Assembly (NCBI GenBank): GCA_958296445.1
Contig: OY282565.1
Span: 3,459,570-3,523,569 of the forward strand
Length of the DNA stretch: 64,000 nucleotides
Reading direction: 5' to 3'
Source of the DNA: an uncultured Dehalococcoidia bacterium
GTDB taxonomy: Bacteria; Chloroflexota; Dehalococcoidia; Lucifugimonadales; UBA3495
Part shown: piece after piece, positions 16,431-25,456 of the stretch
Numbering within the stretch: position 1 is the first letter of the stretch
Layout of the letters: every line of letters begins with the position of its first letter
Position numbers and translations under genes: made by a program
Notes under the pieces: generated by a model
What the model saw: only the letters and a program-made list of their open reading frames with translations
Databases searched by the model: none
Told to the model about the DNA's origin: nothing

Positions 16431-17492
16431 ATGACGGCACAGGCCACCGGGCTTAACGATACCCTGCACTTCGGGCTGTTCGACTGGATTGAGTGGGACA
16501 AGTCGGCGCCCCACGAAATCTATGAGCAACGGCTCAAGATGCTGGAGTACGCCGACCGCAGCGGCTTCTATTGTTATCACTTGGCCGAGCATCACATCAC
16601 GCCGTTGAGCATATCGCCGTCGCCGACGGTGTTTCTGGCGGCGGCGGCCCAGCGCACCTCGCGGCTGCGCCTGGGGCCGCTGGTCTACCTGCTGCCCTTC
16701 TACAATCCCATCCGGCTGCTCCACGAAATTTGTATGCTGGACAACCTCAGCAACGGGCGGCTGGATCTGGGGGTGGGCCGGGGCATTGTGCCGATGGAAG
16801 CCGAGAAGTTCGACGTTGACCTGGGCATAAGCTGGGAAGTGTTCAACGAGGAAATGGATATTCTGACCAGCGGTTTCACCACCGGAATACTCAATCACCG
16901 GGGCAAGCATTATAACTACGAAGACGTGGAGCTGTGGATACGGCCCTACCAGCAGCCTTATCCGCCGCTGTGGTACGCCAGCAACAATATCGAGACGGTG
17001 CCGTGGATGGCGCAGCACGGCTTTAACACCAGCCACGTCTTTGCCGACAACGCCACCACCAAAGCCCACTTCGACCTCTACAAGCAGGTCTGGGGCGCAG
17101 AGCGCAAGGCAGACGGCCTGAACCGTCACGTGGCGGCGCCCAAGCTGGGGTTGACCCGCCACCTCTACATCGCCCCCAGCGATGAGCAGGCGCTGGCCGA
17201 GTGCCGCGCCGCCTTTGAAGCCTGGTTCCACAACATCAACTACCTGTGGAACAAGGCCGGTTCCGACTTCCTGAACTTCATCCGCGATTTCGACGGGCTG
17301 CAAGAGCAGGGCATCATCATCGCCGGCTCCCCGGCCACGGCGCGGGAGAAAATCCAGCAGACCATCAGCGAAACGGGCATCAATTACTTCTGCCCCATCT
17401 TTGCCTGGGGCGACCTGACCCCGGAGCAGGTGATGCGTTCCCTGGGGCTGTTCGTGGACGAAGTAATGCCCGCGCTGCGGCCGGCCGCCTAG
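16431..17492 (+). CDS. Luciferase-like (LLM class) flavin-dependent oxidoreductase
   Basis: 353 residues. ATG 16431 after GGCAGGAGGAAGA. Typical long luciferase-like monooxygenase: FGLFDWIEW at the start, GFYCYHLAEHHITPLSISPSP (residues 45-65), LRLGPLVYLLPFYNPIRLLHEICMLDNLSNGRLDLGVGRGIVP (near 85-125), and C-terminal GSPATAREKIQQ. FMNH2-dependent oxidation of an unknown organic substrate is expected. It differs strongly from the shorter luciferase-like protein at 4969. It precedes the LUD gene by 39 bases; likely co-transcribed. Confidence 0.85.
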   Translation: MTAQATGLNDTLHFGLFDWIEWDKSAPHEIYEQRLKMLEYADRSGFYCYHLAEHHITPLSISPSPTVFLAAAAQRTSRLRLGPLVYLLPFYNPIRLLHEICMLDNLSNGRLDLGVGRGIVPMEAEKFDVDLGISWEVFNEEMDILTSGFTTGILNHRGKHYNYEDVELWIRPYQQPYPPLWYASNNIETVPWMAQHGFNTSHVFADNATTKAHFDLYKQVWGAERKADGLNRHVAAPKLGLTRHLYIAPSDEQALAECRAAFEAWFHNINYLWNKAGSDFLNFIRDFDGLQEQGIIIAGSPATAREKIQQTISETGINYFCPIFAWGDLTPEQVMRSLGLFVDEVMPALRPAA

Positions 17493-17531
17493 TCAGAATC
17501 AGGATTTTCGGGATTATTAAGGAGCGCAGCA

Positions 17532-18149
17532 ATGTCTACGGGCAACCCTGACGCCCCGGCGGGTGCCGACTCCATCGGGCGGACAATCGAGGCGCTGGCG
17601 TCGCGCAACGTGGAGGCGTTCTTAGTGGAGGGCCGGGAAGCGGCCCTAGCCAAGCTGCTGGAGCTGGTGCCGGAAGGTTCCGAGGTTTTCGTCAACACTT
17701 CGGAAACGCTGGACGCCATCGGCTACTCGGAATATATGCACGGCAATGACCGCTACGTGAACCTGCACGACGCAATGATGGCCCAGCCCGACCCGGCGGC
17801 GCAGCGGGAGTTCCGGCGCAAAACCACCACCGCCGATTACTTCGTGGGCAGCGTGCAGGCCATCGCTGAAACTGGCGAAATCGTCATCGCCAGCAGCTCC
17901 GGCAGCCAGATAGGAGCTTATTCCTACGGAGCGCGGCGGGTGGTGCTGGTGGCCGGAACGCAAAAGATTTGCCCCACCCTGGCCGACGCCGAAGCCCGCA
18001 CCCGCGGCTTTACCCTGGAACGCCACGACCGCTGGCTGGAAAACCGGGGCGTCGCCCCCACTCCCATCGGCAAGCTGCTGGTGATGGAGCATGAGCCGGT
18101 GGCCGGGCGCATATCGCTGGTGCTGGTGCCGGAAAACCTAGGCTGGTAG
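17532..18149 (+). CDS. LUD-domain protein (LutC/YkgG-like)
   Basis: 205 residues. LUD fold: LASRNVEAFLVEGREAALAKLLELVPEGSEVF near the N-terminus, TTADYFVGSVQAIAETGEIVIASSSGSQIGAYSYGARRVVLVAGTQKI (residues 95-145), then LERHD. LutC-type proteins take part in lactate oxidation with LutA and LutB; neither partner is visible here, so the role may differ. Start ATG 17532 with AAGGAG at -13. Followed by the acetate-CoA ligase gene after 117 bases. Confidence 0.75.
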   Translation: MSTGNPDAPAGADSIGRTIEALASRNVEAFLVEGREAALAKLLELVPEGSEVFVNTSETLDAIGYSEYMHGNDRYVNLHDAMMAQPDPAAQREFRRKTTTADYFVGSVQAIAETGEIVIASSSGSQIGAYSYGARRVVLVAGTQKICPTLADAEARTRGFTLERHDRWLENRGVAPTPIGKLLVMEHEPVAGRISLVLVPENLGW

Positions 18150-18266
18150 CAGGGTTCCGGCGCATCCGTACTATAGGCGTGGCTGGGACACGGCCATAAG
18201 GGTGCGGGCTGAATTCCGTAGCGCAAAGCCGGGCGCAGGCCGCCTGCTAAAATCAGGAGTGTGAGC

Positions 18267-20219
18267 ATGGTTGAGAACACCGGCAGCATTGACGCACTGC
18301 TTCAGGAGGAGCGCAGCTTTCCGCCGCCTGCGGATTTCGCGGCGCGGGCCAATATGTCCGACCCTGAGATATACGCGCGGGCGGCCGCCGACCCGGAAGG
18401 GTTCTGGGCCGGGCTGGCCGGGGAACTGGACTGGTTCCAGCAGTGGGATACGGTACTGGAGTGGGACGCCCCCTTTGCCAAGTGGTTCGTAGGCGGCAAG
18501 CTCAATGTGTCCTACAACTGCATTGACCGCCACGTCAAGAACGGACGGCGCAACAAGGCCGCCATCGTTTGGGAGGGCGAACCCGGCGACTGGCAGGTGT
18601 ACACCTACGGCGACCTGCTCCGCGAAGTCTGCCGCTTCGCCAACGGGCTGAAAAGCCTGGGCGTGGGCAAGGGCGACCGGGTGACTATCTACCTGCCTAT
18701 GACCCCGGAACTGCCCATCGCCATGCTGGCCTGCGCCCGCATCGGCGCGCCCCACAGCGTGGTTTTCGGCGGCTTCAGTGCCGAGTCACTGCGCGACCGC
18801 ATTAACGACTCGCAGTCCAAGCTGCTGATTACCGCCGATGGCGGCTACCGGCGCGGCGGCATCGTACCCCTCAAGCAGAACGCCGATGATTCGCTGGAAG
18901 GCTCGCCCAGCATCGAAAAAGCAGTAGTGCTGCGGCGCACCGGCAGCGCCGACGATAAAATGGTGGCCGGGCGCGATATATGGTGGCACGACCTGGTTCA
19001 GGGCCAGCCCCAGACCTGCGAGCCGGAACCGATGGACAGCGAGGATATGCTGTTCCTGCTCTACACCAGCGGCACCACCGGCAAGCCCAAGGGCATCGTC
19101 CACAGCTCCGGCGGCTACCTGCTGGGCGTTCAGGCCACGGCCAAATGGGTTTTCGACCTCAAAGAGGATGACATCTACTGGTGCACCGCCGACATCGGCT
19201 GGGTGACCGGACACAGCTATATCGTCTACGGCCCGCTGGCTAACGGCGCTACCACCGTGATGTACGAAGGTTCGCCCGACTACCCCGACCGCGACCGCTT
19301 CTGGGACGTGGTAGCCAAGTACGGCGTGACCATTCTGTACACCGCGCCCACCGCCATCCGCACCTTTATGCGCTGGGGCGAAGACTACCCGCGGCGGCAC
19401 GACCTTTCCACCCTGCGCCTGATGGGAACGGTGGGCGAGCCCATTAACCCGGAGGCTTGGGTCTGGTACTGGCAACACATCGGCGGGGGCAACTGCCCGG
19501 TGGTGGATACTTGGTGGCAGACCGAAACCGGCAGCATAATGATTTCCCCGCTGCCCGGCCTGACCACCCTCAAACCCGGCTCGGCCACCAAGCCCTTCCC
19601 CGGCATTGAGGCGGAAATTCTGGACGAGGCCGGCCAGCCCGTCGGCCCCGGCGGCGGGGGCTACCTGATAGTCAAGCGCCCCTGGCCCTCAATGCTGCGC
19701 AACATTTACGGCGACCCGGAACGATTCAAGGAAACCTACTGGTCGCGTTACGACGGCATATATTTCACCGCCGACGGCGCCCGGCGCGACGATGACGGCT
19801 ACTTCTGGCTACTGGGCCGGGTGGACGACGTGATTAACGTATCGGGCCACCGCATAGGCACTATGGAGGTGGAGAGCGCGCTGGTGGACAACCTAAAGGT
19901 TGCCGAAGCCGCCTGCATCGGCAAAGACCACGAGGTCAAGGGCCAAGCCATCGTCGCCTTTGTGACCCTGAAAGACCAGGTAGCGATGTCCGCCGACGTG
20001 GTAACCGAACTCAAGGCCCACGTGGCCGGCAAAATCGGCGCCATGGCCCGCCCCGACGACATCTACTTCGCCGCCGAGCTGCCCAAGACCCGCAGCGGCA
20101 AGATAATGCGCCGCCTGCTCCGCGACGTAGCCGAGGGCCGCGCCCTAGGCGACACCACCACCCTAGCCGACCCCGCAGTAGTAGACTCGCTGAAGGCGCA
20201 GTACGGGGATGAGGAGTAA
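18267..20219 (+). CDS. acs: AMP-forming acetate--CoA ligase
   Basis: 650 residues, normal for acetyl-CoA synthetase. Activates acetate (or propionate) to its CoA ester through acyl-AMP. Visible: P-loop [16 protein letters not shown] (near 266-281), [27 protein letters not shown] with the Trp that limits acyl size, and the C-terminal [13 protein letters not shown] with the catalytic, acetylatable Lys. ATG 18267 is preferred because AGGAG ends seven bases upstream; GTG 18261 is too close to it. A second ligase at 61899 shares the same architecture. A palindromic repeat hairpin follows (20231-20260). Confidence 0.85.
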   Translation: MVENTGSIDALLQEERSFPPPADFAARANMSDPEIYARAAADPEGFWAGLAGELDWFQQWDTVLEWDAPFAKWFVGGKLNVSYNCIDRHVKNGRRNKAAIVWEGEPGDWQVYTYGDLLREVCRFANGLKSLGVGKGDRVTIYLPMTPELPIAMLACARIGAPHSVVFGGFSAESLRDRINDSQSKLLITADGGYRRGGIVPLKQNADDSLEGSPSIEKAVVLRRTGSADDKMVAGRDIWWHDLVQGQPQTCEPEPMDSEDMLFLLYTSGTTGKPKGIVHSSGGYLLGVQATAKWVFDLKEDDIYWCTADIGWVTGHSYIVYGPLANGATTVMYEGSPDYPDRDRFWDVVAKYGVTILYTAPTAIRTFMRWGEDYPRRHDLSTLRLMGTVGEPINPEAWVWYWQHIGGGNCPVVDTWWQTETGSIMISPLPGLTTLKPGSATKPFPGIEAEILDEAGQPVGPGGGGYLIVKRPWPSMLRNIYGDPERFKETYWSRYDGIYFTADGARRDDDGYFWLLGRVDDVINVSGHRIGTMEVESALVDNLKVAEAACIGKDHEVKGQAIVAFVTLKDQVAMSADVVTELKAHVAGKIGAMARPDDIYFAAELPKTRSGKIMRRLLRDVAEGRALGDTTTLADPAVVDSLKAQYGDEE

Positions 20220-20230
20220 GGGAGTATCCG

Positions 20231-20260
20231 CACAGGGGCGCACGGGTATGCGCCCCTGTG
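20231..20260 (+). terminator. Palindromic repeat acting as hairpin after the acetate--CoA ligase gene
   Basis: CACAGGGGCGCA / TGCGCCCCTGTG, a perfect 12-bp stem with loop CGGGTA. It is a member of the GTAGGGGCGCAC family placed 12 bases after the stop. No T tract. Confidence 0.55.
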
Positions 20261-20303
20261 TCCGGCAAGATTCTCGATAACGGAATCTACAGAGGATTAT
20301 CCT

Positions 20304-20711
20304 ATGACATCACCGCTCTCTGACAAAGAAGCCGCCGGTAATCACGTTTTCCATTGTCAGCAGTATATGGATAATGCTCTTGAAGCACTGCAAAAAAACG
20401 AGCCGGGCAAGGCCGGCGAAATGCTGTGGGGCAGCATCGCCCAGGCTGTCCACGCCGTGGACGCTTGGCGCGGCCCGGTGATTCAGAACCACCGCGGGTT
20501 GCTGAACTTCGCTACGCGGATTGGACGGGAAATTGGCGATCCCCATTTTCCCAACAGTTTCCAATCAGCGAAAAGCCTTCACAATAACTTCTATATCCCG
20601 GTGGAAACCGTAGAGGAAGTCGAAGTTCTGATACCGGGCATCCGGCAGGCCATCGCCCAGATTCTGGCCCTGCTGCCCGATGAGGCCCGCAACGGAACGG
20701 CGGCGGGATAG
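20304..20711 (+). CDS. PaREP1/HEPN-like small helical protein
   Basis: 135 residues. ATG 20304 with AGAGGA at -12. Pattern QYMDNALEALQKNEPGKAGEMLWGSIAQAVHAVDAWRG, then LLNFATRI and LHNNFYIPVETVEEVEVLIPGIRQAI. The same scheme occurs in three other genes here (40126, 43865, 44291): an N-terminal helix pair, A-W/G-A-A-x-A-hydrophobic-K/H-A-V-A, and a C-terminal helix. This is the PaREP1/HEPN-type fold, often an RNase or accessory part of toxin-antitoxin or defence modules. No catalytic RxxxxH motif is clear here. Function unknown. Confidence 0.6.
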   Translation: MTSPLSDKEAAGNHVFHCQQYMDNALEALQKNEPGKAGEMLWGSIAQAVHAVDAWRGPVIQNHRGLLNFATRIGREIGDPHFPNSFQSAKSLHNNFYIPVETVEEVEVLIPGIRQAIAQILALLPDEARNGTAAG

Positions 20712-20894
20712 CTCTGCTTTGCCTATGGAACGCCCGAGTGACAATAACGCGCCTGCGTCCTGCTGATGGCGGGCGTAGCGTATGAAGTTCATGCACCCGT
20801 ACAACCCGTTGGTTAAGGGAAGCGGCGTGAAGGCTGCCTTCGATTCGTGTTACCATAGCGCCGTTAAGTCCATTTCAAGCGCGGTAGCGCCCCA

Positions 20895-21200
20895 ATGTCA
20901 AACGAAATCGAGCAACTGCGGCGGGAATTTTACGCCTTGCCCAAGACCAGCCCTCACGGGATGGAGCAGCAAATACGGCATCCCGATATTCGCCCGGAAT
21001 GGATAATGCGCATTATCAAAAATCCTTACGAAAGATGGCTGGATCGAAACCAGACAATACTGGCCGGGCGTGTGCCGGAATTCAACCGCTGGATTAAAGT
21101 TGTGTTCACCGGAAGTCCTGAATCCGGCTTTTTCCATACTGCCTATGCGGACAGACGGCTTGAAAGCGACTACGGAGGCAGACCATGGACAGAAAGATAA
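20895..21200 (+). CDS. Small toxin-like protein (DUF4258-like), paired with the next gene
   Basis: 101 residues. HPDIRPEWIMRIIKNPYERWLDRNQTILAGRVPEFNRWIKVVFTGSPESGFFHTAYADRRL matches small proteins in which a helix with HI/WI..I..P is followed by a beta sheet and a final hydrophobic-x-x-A-x-x-D/R strand. They usually stand directly before a DUF2283 gene, as here (16-base overlap). A toxin-antitoxin role is suspected for such pairs but is not shown by this sequence. Confidence 0.55.
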   Translation: MSNEIEQLRREFYALPKTSPHGMEQQIRHPDIRPEWIMRIIKNPYERWLDRNQTILAGRVPEFNRWIKVVFTGSPESGFFHTAYADRRLESDYGGRPWTER

Positions 21201-21442
21201 TCACCAGCCGGGGCCGGGTAATACAGCCATTGCCCCAGGCCAAAGTAACCTACACCCCCTCAACCCAAACCCTGTGCCTGCAAATGGGGGCGCGTAAGGA
21301 TGGCGAGGACATCGCTGACGGAGTGACTGTGTTCTACGGCGAGGACGATAGCGTTGTCGGTATTGACATCGAACGGGCCGAGGAGTTGCTCAAGCCATTT
21401 ATAGACGCAGTGTTGGAACGCCGGGCCGCCGCCGCATCATAA
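21185..21442 (+). CDS. DUF2283 family small protein
   Basis: 85 residues. VTYTPSTQTLCLQMG, GVTVFYGEDDSVVGIDIERAEELL is the DUF2283 pattern (tyrosine/aspartate strand, DxxGxxxGIEI helix start). The start overlaps the end of the preceding gene in another frame, implying coupling. Likely partner of the 20895 product. The fusion gene follows after 12 bases, which include the ribosome site AAGGAGG. Confidence 0.65.
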   Translation: MDRKIITSRGRVIQPLPQAKVTYTPSTQTLCLQMGARKDGEDIADGVTVFYGEDDSVVGIDIERAEELLKPFIDAVLERRAAAAS

Positions 21443-21454
21443 GGAGGTCACATT

Positions 21455-23593
21455 ATGGCATCCTACCGGAAGCACGAAGCCCAGGAATGGGCTTGGGAAT
21501 CCCTGAAAGGCCAGTGGACTACCCTGATAACCCCTTTCACTCCCGACAACCGCTTTGACCGGGAGGGGATGCGGCGCAACATACGCCACATCCGCAGTCT
21601 GGGAACCGCCGGGGCCGGCTGCGCCTGGGGCATGGGCGAGTTCTGGAGCCTGACCCACGAGGAACGTCTGGACGTGATGGACACCGTCGCCGAGGAAGCC
21701 CAGCGTTCCTATGGCAACGGCGTTTGGCCCATCGGCGCCCACGTTACCCATACCTCGGCCCCGGAGATGCTGTCGCTGGCGGCTCACGCCGAGGGCCGCG
21801 GCTACGACCTGCTCATCGTCGCCCCGCCTTATATGGTGACCAAAACCGAAGACCAAGTGGTGGAATACGTCCGGCTGCTGGCCGAGCATACCAACCTCGC
21901 CATAATGTTCTACAACTCCCCGCAGTTCGGCATCACTATGAGCGTCAACGGGCTGGCTCGGCTGTGCCGTCTGCCCAACGTGGTGGGCGTCAAAGAGGCC
22001 AGCTTCAACCAGCAGATTTCCATTGAGGCCCACCTTACCCTAGGGCGGGAGGCCATCATCAGCACGCCCGACGAATGGATTTTTTTCAAGGGGCAGGAGC
22101 TGGGGATTAACCAGCAGGTGATGTTCGCCAACACCTCCGATTGGCGTTTCGACGTTCCGGGGGCCAACAACTATGTGCGCTGGATTGACCATGCCACTCA
22201 GGGCAACTTGGATGAAACCTTCTACGATGACCACCTGCGCCGCCTAAACGAGCTTTCCGACGCTTGGTGGACTCGCACTGTGGACAAATACAACGGCGCA
22301 TTGCCAGTCTCGCTGGTGAAGTATTGGGGCGAGCTGATGGGAATGGCCGCCGGGCCGCCCCGCCTGCCGCTGCTGGATCTGACCGGCGAAGAAAAGGCCC
22401 GGCTGCGGCAGGAACTGGAGCCGCTGAAGCCTCGCGTTTCCCCGCTCCCCCAAGCGGCGGCTTATGGGCAGCCGCCAACCTATGCCCAGCCAAGCGCCCC
22501 GGTTCGCCCAGAACCAGCCGCCTCTGCCCGTCCTGAGCCGGTCGAAGGGCGGACGGTTTTCGCCCAACCGTCCCCTCGCGCCGCCTGGCTCACGGGCAAC
22601 GACAACTTCGCCGCCGGTATGCTGCTAATGGTCAGCGTCCAGAACGTGGAGGAAGCACTGGAGGCCGAGCAGGGCGGGGCCGACGTGGTGGACGTGAAAA
22701 ACCTGCAAGAGGCGATGGTCGGCTCCGGCCACCCCTCCACCGTGCGCCAGGTGCGGGGCATCATCCCGGTGGAGAAGCACGTCAGCGTCACTCTGGGCGT
22801 GGTTCCCAATCAGGCCGGAACCGTGGCTATGGCGGTCTATGCCGCCGCTATGATGGACGCCACTTCGGTCAAGGTGGGGTTCCGGGTGGCCGACTATGAC
22901 ACCGCGGTGGAAGTCCTGCGGGAATCCCGCCGCGCTCTGGACGGGTTCAACACCAAGCTGGTCGGCTCGCTGTTCGCCGACAACGAGCTTTATGAGGGCG
23001 GGCTGGACCCTCACCTGATGGTGCAGTTGGCGAAAGACAGCGAATGCGACGGCTTTCTCATAGATACCTTGACCAAAGACGGGCGCAACCTGTTCGACTT
23101 TATGCCGGAGCCGGTGCTGCGCGACATTGTGTTGCAGGGCAAGCAGTTGGGGATGAGCACCGCGCTGTCGGGCCACCTGAAAATCAGCGACCTGGATGAA
23201 CTGGCCCGCATCAATCCCGACATAGTAGGGGTGCGCGGCGCGGTCTGCGCTTCCGGCGACCGGGGCCGGGCCGTGGCTTGGGAAGCCGTGGCGGAATTCA
23301 AGCGGCAGCTTGACCTCCGCAAGAGCGGCGAGGTGAGCGTTCACGCCGACGCCCCGCCGGTATCCGGGGCCGGCGGCTGGGTAGTCATTGACGGCCGGGG
23401 CAAAAGCTGCGCCGGGGTCATCGCCGCCCTGAGCCGCCAGATGGAGCAGGACAGGCAATCCTTCGTCGAGGCCATTCTCGCCGACGCCCTGAACATATAC
23501 GACGTGGTGCTGTGGGCCGAACAGGCCGGCCACCGCCTGCTAACCCAGCGCAAAGACCCCGACGGCGCCGTCCGCGTGCTGATTCAGCCCTGA
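21455..23593 (+). CDS. Three-domain fusion: DapA-family aldolase + MfnB (DUF556) + TusA-like domain
   Basis: 712 residues. Domain 1 (about 10-325) is a dihydrodipicolinate-synthase-family TIM barrel: FYNSP with the catalytic Tyr and VVGVKEAS with the Schiff-base Lys. Linker (about 325-385) is Pro/Ala/Gln-rich and contains RPEPVEG, coded by a palindromic repeat. Domain 2 (about 385-620) matches (5-formylfuran-3-yl)methyl phosphate synthase: VVDVKNLQEA (D-x-K pair), SVKVGF, and IDTLTKDGRNLFDFM (D-x3-K pair). Domain 3 (about 640-712) looks like a TusA/SirA sulfur-carrier fold: VVIDGRGKSCAGV, QAGHRLL, RVLIQP, with one Cys. Known MfnB makes the furan core of methanofuran from two glyceraldehyde-3-phosphates. 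The combination suggests a multi-step pathway in one chain; its product is unknown. ATG 21455 after AAGGAGG. speD and speE follow. Confidence 0.75.
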   Translation: MASYRKHEAQEWAWESLKGQWTTLITPFTPDNRFDREGMRRNIRHIRSLGTAGAGCAWGMGEFWSLTHEERLDVMDTVAEEAQRSYGNGVWPIGAHVTHTSAPEMLSLAAHAEGRGYDLLIVAPPYMVTKTEDQVVEYVRLLAEHTNLAIMFYNSPQFGITMSVNGLARLCRLPNVVGVKEASFNQQISIEAHLTLGREAIISTPDEWIFFKGQELGINQQVMFANTSDWRFDVPGANNYVRWIDHATQGNLDETFYDDHLRRLNELSDAWWTRTVDKYNGALPVSLVKYWGELMGMAAGPPRLPLLDLTGEEKARLRQELEPLKPRVSPLPQAAAYGQPPTYAQPSAPVRPEPAASARPEPVEGRTVFAQPSPRAAWLTGNDNFAAGMLLMVSVQNVEEALEAEQGGADVVDVKNLQEAMVGSGHPSTVRQVRGIIPVEKHVSVTLGVVPNQAGTVAMAVYAAAMMDATSVKVGFRVADYDTAVEVLRESRRALDGFNTKLVGSLFADNELYEGGLDPHLMVQLAKDSECDGFLIDTLTKDGRNLFDFMPEPVLRDIVLQGKQLGMSTALSGHLKISDLDELARINPDIVGVRGAVCASGDRGRAVAWEAVAEFKRQLDLRKSGEVSVHADAPPVSGAGGWVVIDGRGKSCAGVIAALSRQMEQDRQSFVEAILADALNIYDVVLWAEQAGHRLLTQRKDPDGAVRVLIQP
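22524..22552 (+). repeat. Palindromic repeat inside the fusion gene, coding RPEPVEG
   Basis: CGTCCTGAGCCGGTCGAAGG resembles the dispersed CCTGAGCTTGTCGAAGG family. It falls exactly in the linker between the DapA-like and MfnB domains and keeps the frame. Confidence 0.7.
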
Positions 23594-23627
23594 ATCCCCG
23601 GCCCGCCCCAAATTCCCGCCCGTCTAA

Positions 23628-23660
23628 TCAATTCCCGCCCTTTTAGAGGGCGGGAATTGA
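23628..23660 (+). terminator. Strong hairpin between the fusion gene and speD
   Basis: TCAATTCCCGCCC (23628-23640), loop TTTTAGA, GGGCGGGAATTGA (23648-23660): perfect 13-bp stem. Thirty-five bases after the fusion stop and about 160 before speD. No downstream T tract, so it could be a terminator, a processing site or a regulatory structure. Confidence 0.6.
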
Positions 23661-23819
23661 TCCAAATCCGCCCCGGACGCCCATACTGGGGCCGATAGAC
23701 ATAAAATTGGGTATTGATTACCGGGGGCTGCCAATATAAAATTGTAGCCATTGTCGCCCACCACCAAAACAAACCTAAGGAGCGACGCAAACTTATGACA
23801 TAAAGGGAGGACTGGTGGA

Positions 23820-24185
23820 TTGACGGTTCTAGGTTGTCATGTCTTGCTGGAACTGAGGGACTGTAACCCCACCCTGCTCAACGACCTCAACTACATACGT
23901 CAGGCGATGCTGACGGCCGCGCGTGACGTAGGCGCCACAGTCGTCGGGGAATCCTTTCACCGCTTCAGCCCCCAAGGCGTCACCGGAATCCTCGCCATCG
24001 CCGAGTCCCACATCTCGATACACACTTGGCCGGAACACGCCTACGCCGCCGCCGACATCTTTTCCTGCGGCTCGTCTTTCTTGCCTCGGGAGGCGGCGCA
24101 GCGGCTGGCGGCGCAGTTGGAGTCGCGGGACGCCGAAATCAAGGAGATTGAACGGGGATTGATACCTCAGCCCGTCACCGGCTGA
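23820..24185 (+). CDS. speD: S-adenosylmethionine decarboxylase proenzyme (SpeH/SpeD type)
   Basis: 121 residues, the short Thermotoga/Bacillus-type class. The self-cleavage site is E62-S63 in AESHISIHTWPEHAYAA; Ser63 becomes the pyruvoyl group. His68 and Cys83 (DIFSCGSS) are the processing and catalytic residues expected. It makes decarboxylated AdoMet, the aminopropyl donor for SpeE, whose gene follows 11 bases later. Start is TTG 23820: no ATG or GTG is in frame upstream and AAAGGGAGG ends nine bases before it. Acts in the cytosol in spermidine synthesis. Confidence 0.9.
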   Translation: MTVLGCHVLLELRDCNPTLLNDLNYIRQAMLTAARDVGATVVGESFHRFSPQGVTGILAIAESHISIHTWPEHAYAAADIFSCGSSFLPREAAQRLAAQLESRDAEIKEIERGLIPQPVTG

Positions 24186-24196
24186 GTCCCCTGCCT

Positions 24197-25108
24197 ATGG
24201 AACTGACGGGTAACTGGTTCGCCGAAAGCGTTTCCCCTGACTTGGCCGTGCTGGCCAGGCTGAGGGCAGTCCTTTTCTCCGGGGCCACCGCCTACCAGAA
24301 GGTGGAGGTTCTGGATTCGTGCGTGTTCGGGCGCAGCTTGGTGCTGGACGGGAAAACGCAGTCCACCGAGACAGACGAATTTGTTTATCACGAATCGCTG
24401 GTGCATCCAGCGATGCTGTGCCACCCCGAACCCAAATCCGTGTTCATCGGCGGCGGGGGCGAGGGCGGTACGCTGCGGGAGGCGCTGGCGCATCACTCCG
24501 TGGAAAGCGTAACGATGATTGACCTGGACGCGGAAGTCGTTGAGCTGTGCCGGACGCACCTGCCCGGCCACCATCAGGGGAGCTTTGACGACCCGCGGGT
24601 CACGTTGCGGCACGAGGACGCCCGCGGCTACCTCGATTCCCCCGGCGGCGGCTTTGACGTCATCATCCTGGACCTGGTTGACCCGCTGGAGGAGGGGACG
24701 GCCTATCTGCTGTATACCGATGAGTTCTACCGCATCGCCAAAGCCCGGCTGAATCCGGGGGGCGTACTGGTGACCCAGTCGGGCCCGGCGGGGCTGCCCA
24801 ACCACCGGGAATGCTTTACCACCATATACCACACCCTCAGCGGGGTGTTCACCCACACGGCGGCGGTGCAGGTTCACGTGCCGGCCTTCCAAACGCTGTG
24901 GGGCTTTACCCTGGCCTCCGACGCGCCGCTCCTGTCAACACCCGAGGACGGGCTGGATGCGGCCATCGCCGGGCGCATCGCCAAAGAGCTGCGCCACTAC
25001 GACGCCGAAACCCACCGGGGAATGTTCGCGCTGCCCAAGTATCTCCGCCAAGGGCTGGCCGAGGAAACGCGAATCAACCGCGATGACTCCCCCGTCTTTA
25101 TGACCTAG
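24197..25108 (+). CDS. speE: Polyamine aminopropyltransferase (spermidine synthase)
   Basis: 303 residues. SVFIGGGGEGGTLREAL (near 90-106) is the AdoMet-type loop, followed by DLDAEVVELCR, HEDARGYL, VIILDLVDP and YTDEFYRIAKARLNPGGVLVTQSG. It transfers an aminopropyl group from decarboxylated AdoMet (from SpeD next door) to putrescine or a similar amine. N-terminal beta domain VEVLDSCVFGRSLVLDGKTQSTETDEFVYHE is normal. The HxxxxHP motif region is ESLVHPAML. No ornithine or arginine decarboxylase is in view, so the amine source is outside. Confidence 0.9.
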   Translation: MELTGNWFAESVSPDLAVLARLRAVLFSGATAYQKVEVLDSCVFGRSLVLDGKTQSTETDEFVYHESLVHPAMLCHPEPKSVFIGGGGEGGTLREALAHHSVESVTMIDLDAEVVELCRTHLPGHHQGSFDDPRVTLRHEDARGYLDSPGGGFDVIILDLVDPLEEGTAYLLYTDEFYRIAKARLNPGGVLVTQSGPAGLPNHRECFTTIYHTLSGVFTHTAAVQVHVPAFQTLWGFTLASDAPLLSTPEDGLDAAIAGRIAKELRHYDAETHRGMFALPKYLRQGLAEETRINRDDSPVFMT

Positions 25109-25456
25109 CGCCCCGGTTTCGCCCCCGCTACCGGGCCTTGTCGGATTTCCGCCCCCCCCCGTCATTCCCGCGCAGGCGGGAATCCACCGCCGTTCCCGTT
25201 TCCCCGTAATTCCCGCATCCCCCACCTTTGCCACTCCCCCGTCATTCCCGCGTAGGCGGGAATCCATACCCGTTCAGCCGAATACCACGACAAAGGAACT
25301 GATTGCCTTGGGCGGCGGATTACCGCCTGCAAGGAAATGACAAAAGGGCGGGAACCGCACAATCCGAATGGATGTGGATTCCCGCCTGCACGGGAGTGAC
25401 GGGTAAGGCGGGAACCGCGCAATCCGAGCGGGAAAAGCCCCCGGAAACCCGCCCGG
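25109..25456. repeat. Intergenic cluster of GTCATTCCCGCGCAGGCGGGAATCC repeats
   Basis: About 350 bases without a gene. At least three copies of the ATTCCCGC..GCGGGAATCC palindrome (about 25159-25190, 25240-25270, 25376-25402, the last inverted). A nine-C run lies at about 25152. The repeats separate convergent genes speE and the TPR gene and may terminate both. Confidence 0.75.

Noticed and set aside
23594-23819. Small minus-strand frame opposite the fusion-speD gap
   Set aside because: It covers the hairpin and has no ribosome site or family pattern.
25142-25161. Nine-C run as a second phase-variable tract
   Set aside because: It is intergenic and affects no open frame.
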